From NCBI RefSeq assembly GCF_028476545.1, contig NW_026731685.1:1-64000 (forward strand): DNA of 64,000 bases. Direction: 5' to 3'. A program made the position numbers and the translations under genes. Position 1 is the first letter of the stretch. Each line of letters begins with the position of its first letter. Positions 24,725 through 34,800 of this stretch are shown here, piece after piece. The DNA comes from Physella acuta. Lineage: Eukaryota > Mollusca > Gastropoda > Physidae. The notes beneath the pieces were generated by a model. The model ran no database searches, had not been told where the DNA came from, and was given only the letters and a program-made list of their open reading frames with translations.

Positions 24725-27700
24725 CACCAGTTGATGTAGACACACCCACCAAACCACCATTTGATCCACTTTTTATTTTCATGAGTGACCTGGGCTCAAA
24801 CCTCTCTTAATATTTCTGCTATGGTCAGGTACACTAAGCACATTCCCTATCCTAAGTGATACAAAGACATTAACTTTATTTGTTTCTGTTTCAGTCAAGC
24901 CTCAATTAATTAATATGGTAAACCTGTTTCTAATCTAAAGGTTAGCCAAATGTTCATAAATAAAAACATTTGGTTAAGGTATGGGAGCTAACCCATTATT
25001 TTAAAATCTGAAATAAGGGGAATTAATCAATGAAAATCTTGAATATATTTCAGGTTTACTCTACATTTTAACGGCACCTTGATTGAGATTGACAGCAAAG
25101 GATCTGACTATCAGGAATTCCTCTCTCGATTTACAGGTGCGAGATATATCATCTATATACTACTAAAACTCAACTTTGTTTACATGTTTGAATATTTATT
25201 TGTTTGCCTGATCGAAAATTGTGATATGTTCGACTCTATCTGGAAAGCTGTAAAATGGTATGCAGGTAGAGAATAATTTTTTAATGCAGACAGACTGTTG
25301 ATCACAAATTTATTTAAAGACGTTAATTAATTAATTGATTTATTCATATGCAGATTAACCCATTTTTTTAAAAAATATTTGAAAAGCCACTAGACTCGAC
25401 GGAAACAGTGACGTCACATGATGTGTTTATTTTTTTACATCGATAATGGCGGCCTATCGAAGAAGATTGTGTTCCCATTCCAATGTTTAACGCGTTCTAA
25501 AGCTAATTTTCTGTCGGCTTTAACTTTAACAATACGTCCGTTTGCTGTATTTATTACGTTCCAACACTTATACCAATTTTCAACTGGCTTTTTCATTTAG
25601 TTTTACAATAAATTTCTCTAGATCTAAAGATCTGCTGTCGAAGGAAAGTTATGAATCTAGAATCTAGCCTAGGGCCTAGATCTAGATCTAGGTCACTAGA
25701 CTCAATGTAAATTCTAGATCTAGATTAATGTAAATTCTACATCTAGAATCTATTTCGGGCCTTAATTATTTTATATAAATCTTTGTTTAGCTTCAATGAT
25801 CATCTAATTCGAGAATACATGGGCTTTTTTTGTTATCTACGTTCTATATCTAGATAAAGTAGGATTACTCACTAGCTTGGAGGCGTGGTCGGCTGCTAAC
25901 AACAATATGGCGTACGGACCGGACGCATGTCTGCCGATCATTTTTAGGCCATGTTTACCACGAACAAAATGGCGGGTGTTCACATTATTTAAACATTGTA
26001 TAGGTGGCCAGGGCTAGATATGCCAGAAAAGCATTTTAAAATTTGCTTTGGAGAATGAAGGCTAAATTTTAAAGTCAGTGTCATAAACATTAATAGAACT
26101 TTTTTTTTTTACGTTTTCAATTATTTTTTCTTAAGCCCTATATGTGAATGATAAGGTTGACTATCAGGACCTCGCGGGGCACAGGGCAGGTGAAGTAGGG
26201 TTCATCTGTTTCTTTGTCCTAAGCAAATTAAGGGATAGTGTGGTCAGAGACATGCTCGGCTGGAATAGTTTTTGTTGTCTGAGACTTGGCGGGACACTGG
26301 GCAGGTGAAGTAGAGTTGAGTAGGTCACCTGTGACGTCAGTATATGAAGGGATAGTCCGAAATCGTTGTTTTCGGTGTTTTTAAAAGATAAAAAACATAT
26401 TTTTGAATGTGGGGTCTGTTTTTGTGACGATAAGTGACACTGCAGTAGCGTAGCGAGGAGGGGGGGGGGGGGCGGGAGGGGAGGGGAGGCGGGGGGGGGG
26501 GGAGGGGAGGCGGGGGGGGAAGGGGGGGGGGGACATATGTTGGGGCGCTAAAATGGTTTGGAAAAATAAATTGAAAGGTTGAGGGGGGGGGTTCAAATCG
26601 AAAAGTTTGTCCCCGGGCGCCGGGAAGGGTCGCTATGCCTCTGAGTGACAGACGTGATGTTTTTTGATGGATGACCCCCGAAGCCCACAGTTATCCAACG
26701 GATGACGGGTATTCTAGTTGTTTCTATTTTTTACTTCGTATTCTCCTTGTTTGGTGGGTTTTTATTTGGCCTCAACCCCCCCCCCCCCCCCCCGAAAACA
26801 ACTGTTGTTTTTTTAACTGTTGAGGATTTTATGTTTTTCAGATGATGAGCGCTTATTTGGTTATGTGCGTGTGACAACAGGCGATGAAATGAGTAAAAGA
26901 GCCAAATTTGCTTTTATCACATGGGCAGGGAAAGACGTGAGCCCAATCAAAAAAGCTAAGCTGAGTGTGGATAAGGCAGTTGTTAAACTTGTCATTAAAG
27001 TAAGTTGATTCTAAGCTGAGTGTGGATAAGGCAGTTGTTAAACTTGTCATTAAAGTAAGTTGATTCTAAGCTGAGTGTGGATAAGGCAGTTGTTAAACTT
27101 GTCATTAAAGTAAGTTGATTCTACACCAGTTGCTCTCTAGCTGAGTGTGGATAAGGCAGTTGTTAAACTTGTCATTAAAGTAAGTTGATTCTAAGCTGAG
27201 TGTGGATAAGGCAGTTGTTAAACTTGTCATTAAAGTAAGTTGATTCTAAGCTGAGTGTGGATAAGGCAGTTGTTAAACTTGTCATTAAAGTAAGTTGATT
27301 CTACACCAGTTGCTCTCTAGCTGAGTGTGGATAAGGCAATAAGGCAGTTGTTAAACTTGTCATTAAAGTAAGTTGATTCTAAGCTGAGTGTGGATAAGGC
27401 AGTTGTTAAACTTGTCATTAAAGTAAGTTGATTCTAAGCTGAGTGTGGATAAGGCAGTTGTTAAACTTGTCATTAAAGTAAGTTGATTCTAAGCTGAGTG
27501 TGGATAAGGCAGTTGTTAAACTTGTCATTAAAGTAAGTTGATTCTAAGCTGAGTGTGGATAAGGCAGTTGTTAAACTTGTCATTAAAGTAAGTTGATTCT
27601 AAGCTGAGTGTGGATAAGGCAGTTGTTAAACTTGTCATTAAAGTAAGTTGATTCTAAGCTGAGTGTGGATAAGGCAGTTGTTAAACATGTCATTAAAGTA

Positions 27701-28220
27701 AGTTGATTCTACACCAGTTGGCTTCTGGGCTAAAGATCTCATTGCTAGCCTGAAGAGGCTGTTTCATTTTAGCCTTCAGTTTAAGGGGCTAATGATCTCA
27801 TTTTAGCCTTCTTTAAGGGTCTAAATAGCTCACTCAGATTTATATCTGCCTACATGGGTTTACATATGTAAGGTGTTTCTGAGTACATGCATGTTCTATT
27901 CAGCAACTGCCCAAATTAAAATTTAATTTTTAAATTTTGCTTCTGTCCTAAAGAGGTTTTAATGGTTGCTTGCAACATTTTAGATTTATTTTATGTATAT
28001 ATTCTGTATTTCTAAACTTCTAATAATAGTATTTGATTGTTCTATTTTTTGTTTCACTGTGTTTACGTTGCACATTTTGAATGAATTTTTTATTTTGTTT
28101 TGCCAGAACTTTGCAGTAGAAATCTTGGCAGAAGACCAACATGATATTGCATTAGAAACAGTTGCAACAGCACTGAGGAAAGCAGGGGGAGCCAATTATG
28201 GCACTGGTGTATCATCATAA
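10924..28220 (+). CDS. COTL1: Coactosin-like protein (ADF-H domain, 4 exons)
   Basis: Exons: 10924-11000, 25054-25136, 26842-26999, 28107-28220; 432 nt, 143 codons plus TAA. The human protein has 142 residues. It binds F-actin through one ADF-homology domain that spans nearly the whole chain. Seen: start MSTTIDKEAVNCAYEEVRDD, then FTLHFNGTLIEID, YVRVTTGDEMSKRAKFAFIT (matching human FVRFTTGDAMSKRSKFALIT), and LRKAGGANY near the end. Intron 1 is about 14 kb and full of minisatellites, MITEs and a solo LTR. Intron 3 starts with 12 extra tandem copies of the exon 3 end and donor (27013-27718). Only the first donor gives the conserved protein, since downstream copies place GTAAGTTGA in frame as Val-Ser-stop. 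Identity is very likely; splice sites agree in phase. Confidence 0.95.
11001..11933 (+). other. COTL1 intron 1, 5' part, no feature seen
   Basis: AT-rich intronic DNA with a few AGATCT/TCTAGA motifs around 11207-11290. No gene, RNA or transposon end recognised. Confidence 0.4.
11934..12380 (+). repeat. 37-bp minisatellite in COTL1 intron 1, about 12 copies
   Basis: The unit contains GCTACAGGTGTCTACTTTAT then TGACTAGACAATATATT. Variants differ at a few positions. Not adjacent to an exon. Confidence 0.9.
12831..13550 (+). repeat. 24-bp minisatellite in COTL1 intron 1, about 30 copies
   Basis: The unit is AGTACATATCTGCAGACACC plus four bases, with CATATCTACAG and CAGATCTGCAG variants. Minus-strand open frames here are repeat artefacts. 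Confidence 0.95.
13551..15369 (+). other. COTL1 intron 1, unremarkable stretch
   Basis: No exon or RNA gene seen. A short piece near 13866-13895 (CCCCCGGGCGCCGGG) recalls the dispersed repeat at 16225 and 26448. Confidence 0.35.
15370..15790 (+). repeat. 40-bp minisatellite, about 10 nearly identical copies
   Basis: The unit contains TTGCAACTTTCTTTAGGAGT then ACACCGATTTAGTTGAAGTG. Internal copies are identical; only the last ones decay. Such homogeneity suggests a very recent expansion. Confidence 0.95.
16221..16382. repeat. Dispersed repeat B, copy 1
   Basis: Shares GGAAAAATAAATTGAAA, AAATCGAAA and GTTTGTCCCCGGGCGCCGGG with 26448-26645. The ends are roughly inverted: GGGGCGTAGCG against CGCTACGCCTCTG. 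This is a small MITE-like element with long G runs inside. Confidence 0.6.
16895..19010 (-). repeat. Large minisatellite with 730-bp higher-order duplication
   Basis: About 2.1 kb of units containing GAGAATATTGTAGGGTGATG followed by TCTTGACATGAGGG, TCATGAGGG, TTTGACATGATGG or similar endings, so unit length varies from about 27 to 36 bp. The order of variants in 17331-18060 recurs in about 18061-18790 at an offset of 730 bp with almost no change. Long minus-strand open frames are repeat artefacts. It lies in COTL1 intron 1. Confidence 0.95.
19011..19370 (+). other. COTL1 intron 1 spacer, nothing recognised
   Basis: AT-rich spacer between two minisatellites, with a C run at 19260. Confidence 0.35.
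19371..19875 (+). repeat. 30-bp minisatellite, about 16 copies
   Basis: The unit is CTGTTAACAATACACGCCTG plus TAGCAGCACG. Variants are CGACTG and GCAGTTGG. Open frames on both strands are repeat artefacts. Confidence 0.95.
19980..20046 (+). repeat. Fragment of dispersed repeat C
   Basis: CCAGTGTTTCTTCCAGACTT followed by a long G run and an AAATTT stretch matches the ends of the elements at 23630-23855 and 24163-24366. Confidence 0.5.
20446..20948 (+). repeat. 42-bp minisatellite, left part (about 12 copies)
   Basis: The unit contains ATGTCTTGGTACCAGTACAA followed by AGTAAACCTACACATCAAACTG. Since 42 is divisible by three, it is open in several frames. One frame starts at an ATG in good context at 20414 (MASEISTTSNRP), then repeats VLVPVQSKPTHQTD. 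I treat it as intronic satellite of COTL1, but a repeat-protein reading cannot be fully excluded. The array is cut at 20948 by the solo LTR and resumes at 21910. Confidence 0.85.
20949..21909. mobile_element. Solo LTR of an LTR retrotransposon inserted in a minisatellite
   Basis: 961 bp beginning TGTAACGTCC and ending AGGTCACA, that is TG...CA termini with TGT/ACA inverted ends. It splits one 42-bp satellite unit: the left side ends CTTGG and the right side resumes TTGGTACC, giving a 4-bp target duplication TTGG. No internal coding region is present, so this is a solo LTR left by recombination. Gypsy-type elements commonly make 4- to 5-bp duplications. The intact duplication and clean edges suggest it is relatively young and younger than the satellite. 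Confidence 0.75.
21671..21745 (-). other. tRNA-like segment (degenerate, Glu-like) inside the LTR
   Basis: On the minus strand an A-box-like TAGCTCAATGGCTAGG is followed about 40 nt later by a B-box-like GGTTCGAATAC. The middle (GGATCTCGGCGC) resembles tRNA-Glu. The anticodon arm does not fold cleanly, so I do not call a functional tRNA. Nearby CTAGTGG repeats at 21560-21660 resemble further A-box copies. It may be an ancient SINE head. Confidence 0.4.
21910..22665 (+). repeat. 42-bp minisatellite, right part (about 18 copies)
   Basis: Same unit as 20446-20948. A block of six units recurs once at an offset of 252 bp, so it has local higher-order structure. Confidence 0.9.
22868..23545 (+). 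mobile_element. Dispersed repeat E, copy 1
   Basis: About 680 bp, similar in full to 59233-59785. It starts near GTATATACGAAGTATAGAG and ends GAGAAAGTTTAGGGGAGATC. It contains an internal imperfect duplication: CGATAACTTGAGTACCG and TATAACTTGAGTACTAT each head a block ending GATTTCCG or AATTTCCG. Class unknown; no TIRs or coding frame seen. It interrupts MITE A. Confidence 0.65.
23630..23855 (+). repeat. Dispersed repeat C, copy 1 (palindromic ends)
   Basis: Begins GAGTTTCTTCCAG and ends GTCTGGAAGAAACACTG. The inside alternates C runs with GAAATGAAATTTATATAATT. An inverted copy lies 310 bp away at 24163-24366. Confidence 0.65.
24163..24366 (-). repeat. Dispersed repeat C, copy 2 (inverted)
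   Basis: Reverse complement of the element at 23630-23855, including AAAGTATATATTTTCTATAT and the TGTTTCTTC end. The two copies could form a large hairpin. Confidence 0.65.
24400..24770 (+). repeat. CA-rich minisatellite, about 30- to 40-bp units
   Basis: Units join ACCAAACCACCAGTAGATTC to CA dinucleotide runs of varying length. Confidence 0.85.
26155..26360 (+). repeat. Dispersed repeat D, copy 1 (internally duplicated)
   Basis: GGGCAGGTGAAGTAG and AAGGGATAGT occur twice inside it. Related sequence (GGGCAAGTGAAGCAG, GAAGGGACAGTGTG) is at 34650-34740 in PABPN1 intron 5. Confidence 0.5.
26448..26645. repeat. Dispersed repeat B, copy 2
   Basis: Matches 16221-16382, including GGAAAAATAAATTGAAAGG and the CGCTATGCCTCTGAG end. 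The G runs are longer here. Confidence 0.6.
26958..27718 (+). repeat. 55-bp array made of the COTL1 exon 3 end plus its splice donor, 13 copies
   Basis: The first copy is the coding end of exon 3 (26958-26999) with its donor. Twelve further copies start at 27013, 27068, 27138, 27193, 27248, 27318, 27381, 27436, 27491, 27546, 27601 and 27656. Each holds 42 bases of coding sequence (AAGCTGAGTGTGGATAAGGC onward) followed by GTAAGTTGATTCT. Two copies are preceded by an extra ACACCAGTTGCTCTCTAG. Every copy keeps a consensus GTAAGT donor. Confidence 0.97.
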
Positions 28221-29814
28221 CAGACAGTACCAGACTAGCTTCTTTGTGTACAAAACTGTTAGAAAATACTTCTTCCAAATTATGTTTAGCTTGTTTCCTT
28301 CTTTAGTCATTGAAGTCAAGATTTCACATCCTGTCAGATGGTTTGAAGTGTGTCGAGGATATAGTGACAAAAATAGCTGAGGGAATGGCAAGAACTGAAA
28401 CCGTTTTTTGTATCATTATGGCAGTTCTAACTTCAATTATGACTTGCTTCATTCATGTTTAAAAACTAAATATGACTGACATTTCGTTTAAAAATAGAGA
28501 AAGAGATGTTGGATAATAATTCACCAAACTCATTGATATTAATGTGTTGTTCTTTTTGAAGCCTATAGATTAGTTACAGATATACATTTCTTTAAAAGTT
28601 TTGAACGTGTAGGTCACATTTAAACAAATAAACAATCAAATTGTACTCATGGTACCTTTCAGAGATTGAGCATTATGAGAGCTGCTTGTAGTGCCAGCTT
28701 CAATGATCTCCAGTGCAAATCCTCAGTATTTTCTCTGCTCATGTTGCCTTGTTAGTGTTTTGTTTCCTTGTTTGAATTCAACTTTTTTACATGTGCCTAG
28801 TAATTTTCACGAATGAAATGCTTATCAAAACTCAACAATTTCTAAAAATAATGAGAAAGAGAGAGAGAGAGAGAGAGAGCTAATGAGAGGGTAGCCTCTG
28901 ACTTTTTGGTGGCTAGATGGTAGCATGAGATTCATCATAGTTGGTAGCATGAGTTCCATCATAGTCTAGCAACAAATTTTGTTCAACATGTATTTAATTT
29001 TTTTTTCAGTGTGTTCAATTTTACCATACATTGTAGAAAAAGTTATCTTTAGTTAACAGATTCAAAATGATTCAACGTGAACTTCTGGCTTGTGTATGAG
29101 TAGCAAGATGTAAACCTTTGCCAGAATGATGTTCTTCATGTTGGAGCTGATTATAAAGTGACTAAATAAATATGCCTTCATAGTGTTATCCATTGTTGTT
29201 GTTTGTTTTCGTCATTTATTTTCTTTTAATATTTAGAAAAGTTTTTTTTTTAATGTCTTTTACAATAAATCAGTTTGCATCATTGGTGAACACAGCTAGT
29301 AAAAGATGTGTCATTAACATTAATTTCCTCCATCACCAATAGAATGTATTCCATGTCAAGATTATTTGTTATGCCATATGTATCATCTGTTTATTTGTTT
29401 AATACACATTCACATTTTTTTTGATACACCTGTTGACACAAATCAAGGATAACATTTAAAAAAAACCCACACTTAATTGTAATGTTATCGACAAAAAGTT
29501 TATTTATCAACTACAACTACTGTTAGACAATTTAGCAGCTTAAAATCTGTTTCATACATACCTGTATTAACTGCATAGGAAAAAATTATTTTAAAAATAC
29601 TTGTGGTATTTTTTAAATATTTAATGCACATGTGATTTTTTTAAAAAGCTGTAAAAAATACTCTCGCAATATAAAAAATGACGTTATTTATGCAATGCAG
29701 TTTTTTTTAATTAACCTAGTTAGGAAAAAAAATTCATAAAAAACGTTTTAATAACAAGCTTTTATGTAATGATGCACTAAAAAGTAGAAAATAAATTATA
29801 GACTACTATTTAAA

Positions 29815-29818
<4 letters not shown>
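28221..29818 (+). other. COTL1 3' UTR and downstream sequence
   Basis: AT-rich. Possible poly(A) signals include AATAAA at 28625 and 29165-29170. A GA microsatellite is at 28858-28879. A Helitron-like GCACTAAAAAGTAGAAAATA motif is at 29773-29792. No further exon seen. Confidence 0.45.

Positions 29819-29896
<78 letters not shown>
29819..29896 (+). repeat. TA microsatellite, left of Helitron-like insertion
   Basis: About 39 TA repeats. It continues on the far side of the insertion at 30923, so the two were probably one tract. Confidence 0.9.
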
Positions 29897-29899
<3 letters not shown>

Positions 29900-30919
29900 A
29901 AGTACACCTGCATATGCAAGTTTTATTACACCCTTTTTTGAGAATACTCCTGCAGAGGTTTCTGCGAACAAAAATATTAAAATTTCGCAAGGGCGGTGCC
30001 CCACAGGGCACGGTTTGATTCTTCTCTAAATACAGTATATAAAAATAAAAATCGATTGCGGTTTGACACCGTTCATGTGATCACCATGTAACTTTGGGGA
30101 GTTGATGAGAATACTCCTGGGAAGGATTCTGCAAAAAATCGATTTTTGTCAATACGCGGTTACGCATCCATGAGTTCCAAAGCTGCTATCTTAGCACTTT
30201 GTATCCGTTTATTGAGCGTCCTGCACAGGGGATAAAGGGTTTTACTATATTCAGCGGTTAAAGCTGCAACAGACACAGTCTCCGGCGCCCCGCAGGGTGT
30301 TATTTGGCTCCCCGGGCTTTCCTGTAAGCGAATGGCGCCTACATTCGTTTTAAGTAGTGTGATAGAAAGTACGATAAGATGGAGTATTAAAGTCGTTAAC
30401 TAATTTGAATCAGGCGCGTCCGCTGGTGCCCCGGCAGGGTGCGATATGACGCCCTGTGTGCGCTATGTCGCCAGCGTTAGTTTTAACGAGCACCCTACAA
30501 ATTGACACGATGGCACACGACATTCGTTTATTAAATCGAGCCAGGGGCCGTACGCAGCGCTCCTGCCGCAGTGTAACCGAGGGCTCCTGTGAGCACCTTC
30601 CAAGGCTTTCCCCAACATCTGGGAGATCACCGAATGTGTGTACTACCTCACCATTACGGAGAGTGATTAAAGCACACTCAAGGCTTTCATACAGTAGGCC
30701 TTGGTGTGTGCTGGGCAGTAGAGTAGGCAAACTTATGCCCCGACAAATACGATCCAAGAAATATAGCGCAGGCATTGTTTACATTTCAATAACTCAGTGT
30801 TAGAAACCAATTCACATGTCTAAGAAATTAGGATTGGTAACGCAATGATGAAACCCTCTTAAAATCTTACGTCAGACTTTCTTTGGAGAACGCGGCAACG
30901 CGCGGGAACGGGCACGCTA

Positions 30920-30920
<1 letters not shown>
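29897..30920 (+). mobile_element. Helitron-like non-autonomous element inserted in a TA tract
   Basis: 1024 bp starting TC (TCAAAGTACACC) and ending in CTAG, with A before and T after, which is the Helitron insertion rule. Eleven bases before the CTAG end a small hairpin CGCG-GCAA-CGCG is visible, followed by GGAACGGGCACGCTAG. It is clearly more GC-rich than its surroundings. Inside, GAGAATACTCCTG occurs twice (29939, 30108), and a GCCCC(A/G)CAGGG-like motif three times (about 29998, 30289, 30429). No Rep/helicase frame is present. Open frames of 115-121 codons at 30410-30803 match nothing I recognise. Confidence 0.65.
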
Positions 30921-31005
<85 letters not shown>

Positions 31006-31020
31006 TATATATATATATAT
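30921..31020 (+). repeat. TA microsatellite, right of Helitron-like insertion
   Basis: About 45 TA repeats, broken once near 31001. Confidence 0.9.
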
Positions 31021-31806
31021 GCCCTTTGCAGAACAACTCAGAGAACAGAGACAAATGGCGGAAAATTATGAGGAATCAACTGTGGCGTACCAACCCCCCT
31101 AATGAGTGTTAAGTGAAGATACATATGTATATTCATAAGCATAGATACATATTAATAACGGTATCAGCCCTACATAGATTCTATATGGTCTTTTCTTGAC
31201 TCGACGCTCCTCCTATCCCGAAAACCATTGTACGCCTCTGTATGCCTCAAATGACCCTTAACAATATAAATTCGGCATACATCTTTGAAAATCCTGGTTG
31301 GGCCTTGTGTATGCCTACAACGGAACCGGAAAAATAGGATATCGTTAGGCCTAAGTTATGATAAACGACGAATACTAGATCTAGATCTATGCGTCGGAAG
31401 GAAGTATCATAAAGCTTAAGCCTAATTTTATATTTACTTTTTTGAGTAGGTCTACTTTTTGTCCGAATAAGACCAATATGCATATACATTCCTAAGTTGC
31501 AAAAATTATAATTCTTTTTTTAAGAAGTATTTTAGTTAAATAATTTAAAATAGTAGGTCCAGATCTCCTTCATAATGTCATATCGATACTTTACTGGCTT
31601 CGATATTCTCATCTTTTGCCTTATGTGTACAGGATCGGTGTTCTAGGCCTAACGAACGTTCAATAGCTGGCAAAATCCCATAGTTAGGTTAGTTAGTCCT
31701 TTATCAATCTGTCGTAATCCAGCAGCTCTTTTTGTTAACTTATTGATGAATTTTAAATTTAATAGTATTAATGCATATTCTTTACAGATTTTACTAGAAT
31801 CTAATC
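31021..31806 (+). promoter_or_regulatory. PABPN1 upstream region and 5' UTR
   Basis: No core promoter element can be chosen with confidence. A few AGATCT motifs at 31378. The start codon at 31807 is followed directly by a second ATG (ATGATGGCC); the second has the better context. Confidence 0.3.
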
Positions 31807-34800
31807 ATGATGGCCGACGAGAATGGAGAAACAGATGCTATTCTCGGAGAGGATTCCTCAATATTAACACAAGGAAGCGGGGGTGACGCCACGAACATCA
31901 CTGAAGATAGCGGCGTAGAAGACCCAGTAAGATATATTTTCTAGAATCTAGAACAGATCTAGATCTAATTACACTTAATAAAGTATATAGTATATAGGCC
32001 TAGGGCCCTACTAAAAATAGATTACAACTAAAGTTAAAAGTTGTTATTGTTAGTTGTGTTAGTGTTAGGATCTAGATTTCTAGAATAGATCACTTTTATA
32101 TTTTAAACTTTAAGAAGTGACTTTATCAAACTCAAGAATCTAGAGATCTACTCTACTACTTAGAATACTAGAAATCTAGATTCTAGCTGCTTGTCTGTCT
32201 TGTGTTTCAGTTTAGACTGTGAGACTCGGCAATCTACATCCCAGAATCAAATTGGGGGGGGGGGGCTCCAATAACTGAAACGAAGTGACTACTCGGAAGA
32301 TTTTTCTCCCTAATGTCTCCACTAAGTCAGCAAAAGATAGCTCTGCACATGTGCAGTGACCTAGGGTTAGGATTAGGGTTGGTGTAGTGTAAGGGTTCTG
32401 CAGTTGCAAAACACGCATACGCAGTACCATCGAAAACATCGCAGCGATGGCAAGTCGTAGTTTCTCTCCATTGCGCATGTGTCTTATAGCATCGGCCTAA
32501 CTGAAAACTTGGCCAGTCAAGTAAAACTCCAGTTAGATCTAGACTAGTATTCTAAAAAGATCTAGCTCAATTTTAGGCTACCGGCTACATTTAATTTAAG
32601 CTTTATTTTTCCTTTTAGGTCATTTTAGAAGACTAAAAAATAATATTATATTGCATTCAGTGCCATCAATAATGCCCAGGCCTGGGCTTAATTTTTAGAT
32701 TTTCTTTCTAAATCAAAAATTTACCCAATTGAAAAGTTTCAATTTTTAAAAATTGCACGCCATTCCTGGGAAATCTATCGAATATTCGAGTCCTAGATAA
32801 ACATTGATTTCAAATAAATATTTTGTGTTCATTCGAATTAAGAGGCTCTTTTTATAGGCCTAAAATGCTTGTTTAAAAACAGTTGAAGTATAGAATGTGT
32901 AAAATTATTTCATATTTGTAAGTTTTCAAATGTTTGAGTGTTTAATTTTTAATGCATAGTCTATTGTTGTGCACTAAGATCAAGAAATGATGTTTATGCA
33001 TGTTAGACTAATGAGTAAAATGAATACAATATGAATAACTGATCTTGATCATTTTTGCCATTTTCTTAACTTTTTTTTTACCATGTCAAACATTTTTTTA
33101 TGTTGAGATTTCCATTTCAGGAATTGGAAGCAATTAAAGCAAGAGTACGGGAAATGGAAGAGGAAGCTGAAAAATTGAAGGAGATGCAGACAGAAGTAGA
33201 TAAACAGATGAATATGAGTTCTCCTACAGCAACACGTAAGTTTAGACTGCAATGCCCATTAAGCTTTTTTAAAAATTTATATTAACTTGTTATTCTGCTG
33301 TAATATTAGTTTCACAAAGTTTTAATTTTTAAAATTAGCTGCAGCGGTGCCATTTCCTACGCCAGAAGAAAAACAAGAAGCTGACGGGAAGTCAATTTAT
33401 GTTGGTAATGTAAGTGATGATATATTAGTTTATAAGCTGTAGCCTATACACTGCATTTTTCACATAGTTAAGCAATACAAGTTGTTTTATGACAGCTTAA
33501 CTATAATCTGTACTCTAACAGTGTTTGTAACAATGATTGCAGTTTTCTCCTTGTTATTCCTTCGATTGGTTTAACCCATTTTGTTGCCAGGTTGATTATG
33601 GTGCTACAGCTGAAGAGTTAGAACAGCATTTTCATGGTTGTGGTTCAGTGAATAGAGTAACCATTTTATGTGATAAATACACCGGACATCCTAAAGGGTA
33701 AAACGTTAACATCACGTTTTTTTTTTTAGATTTATAGTGTGACTTTTTCTTGACTGATCATGAGATGATGTTTTTGCATGTTAGACTCATGATTATTGTG
33801 ATTACACATTTCTTCCTGATCTTGATCAGTTAAATAATTTGTACTATGGTGCAACAATTAAATTGTATTTAGGCCTATAGTTACTATATAATAAAATACG
33901 AAGATATAATTTCTGGTTTCATCAGAATTCCAATTTTTTAAAACTTAGTTGTTGCCTCCTCTCTTCTCTCCCCCCCCCCCCCCCCCCCCCCCTTGAATTT
34001 TTGCACATTTTAAATATTTGAAAAAAAATAGAAATGACCATTACTAAAACAGTGTGGACTTGCACAATCCCCATCCCCCCCAGGTAGCTACAGTGGATCT
34101 GTTGACCTCACCAAAGCCCCCAAGTACCTGTTTAGTACTATTAGTACTTCCTGTTTGGGAAAATATAATATAGGCCTACTGTGACCCAGTGACTTGTTTA
34201 TACATAATGGAGAATTAATTTTACGTACTATATTTCATACTAGTTGCTATTACAAAAGCATAAATAATAAGGCTTGACTATCAAAATTGTTTATTTTGAT
34301 TTAAATGTTTAATAAGTATTAATTCTAAACCATTTATTAAAATTAATTTCAGACCCTTTTAATTTTAGAAATTTCTGTGTCTCTTTACAGGTTTGCTTAT
34401 ATAGAATTTGCAGACAAAGATTCAGTTATAACTGCAATGGCTTTAGATGAATCCCTATTTAGGGGCAGACAAATTAAAGTAAGTGGCTGGTAGTTTTGGT
34501 ATAGTATGACTTCCTACTTTTGGTCGCCATAGGTAGGCATATCTTGTTAAATTAAAGATTTCATACTTTGGTGTAGCAACCTTCAAGGTTAACACATTGT
34601 TTTTATTCACCCTTTACAGTCCTGTGTGCCCACGGTCGCCCTACTATGTTAAGTTCCCTTTCAAACCTGACATCTATGGGGCAAGTGAAGCAGAGTTCAC
34701 TTGTTCCTGTGACCTCTGCATATGAAGGGACAGTGTGATTAGCACTTTGCCCAGCTGCCTTTACTTACCCATCAGAGCTGGGTTGTCTCAGCGACGGTCT

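Larger units (their letters stand above)
25137..26841 (+). other. COTL1 intron 2
   Basis: Holds a cluster of AGATCT/TCTAGA motifs at about 25617-25760, a dispersed repeat at 26155-26360 and repeat B at 26448-26645. No exon candidate was seen in the remainder. Confidence 0.4.

Noticed and set aside
29990-30445. Reverse-transcriptase GxPQG motif read from the GCCCCACAGGG-type repeats
   Set aside because: Only the short motif is present, three times, with no neighbouring RT blocks; it is better described as a repeat of the element.
30410-30803. Frames of 115 and 121 codons on opposite strands as a captured gene
   Set aside because: No domain recognised; the frames lie inside a Helitron-like element and mirror each other.
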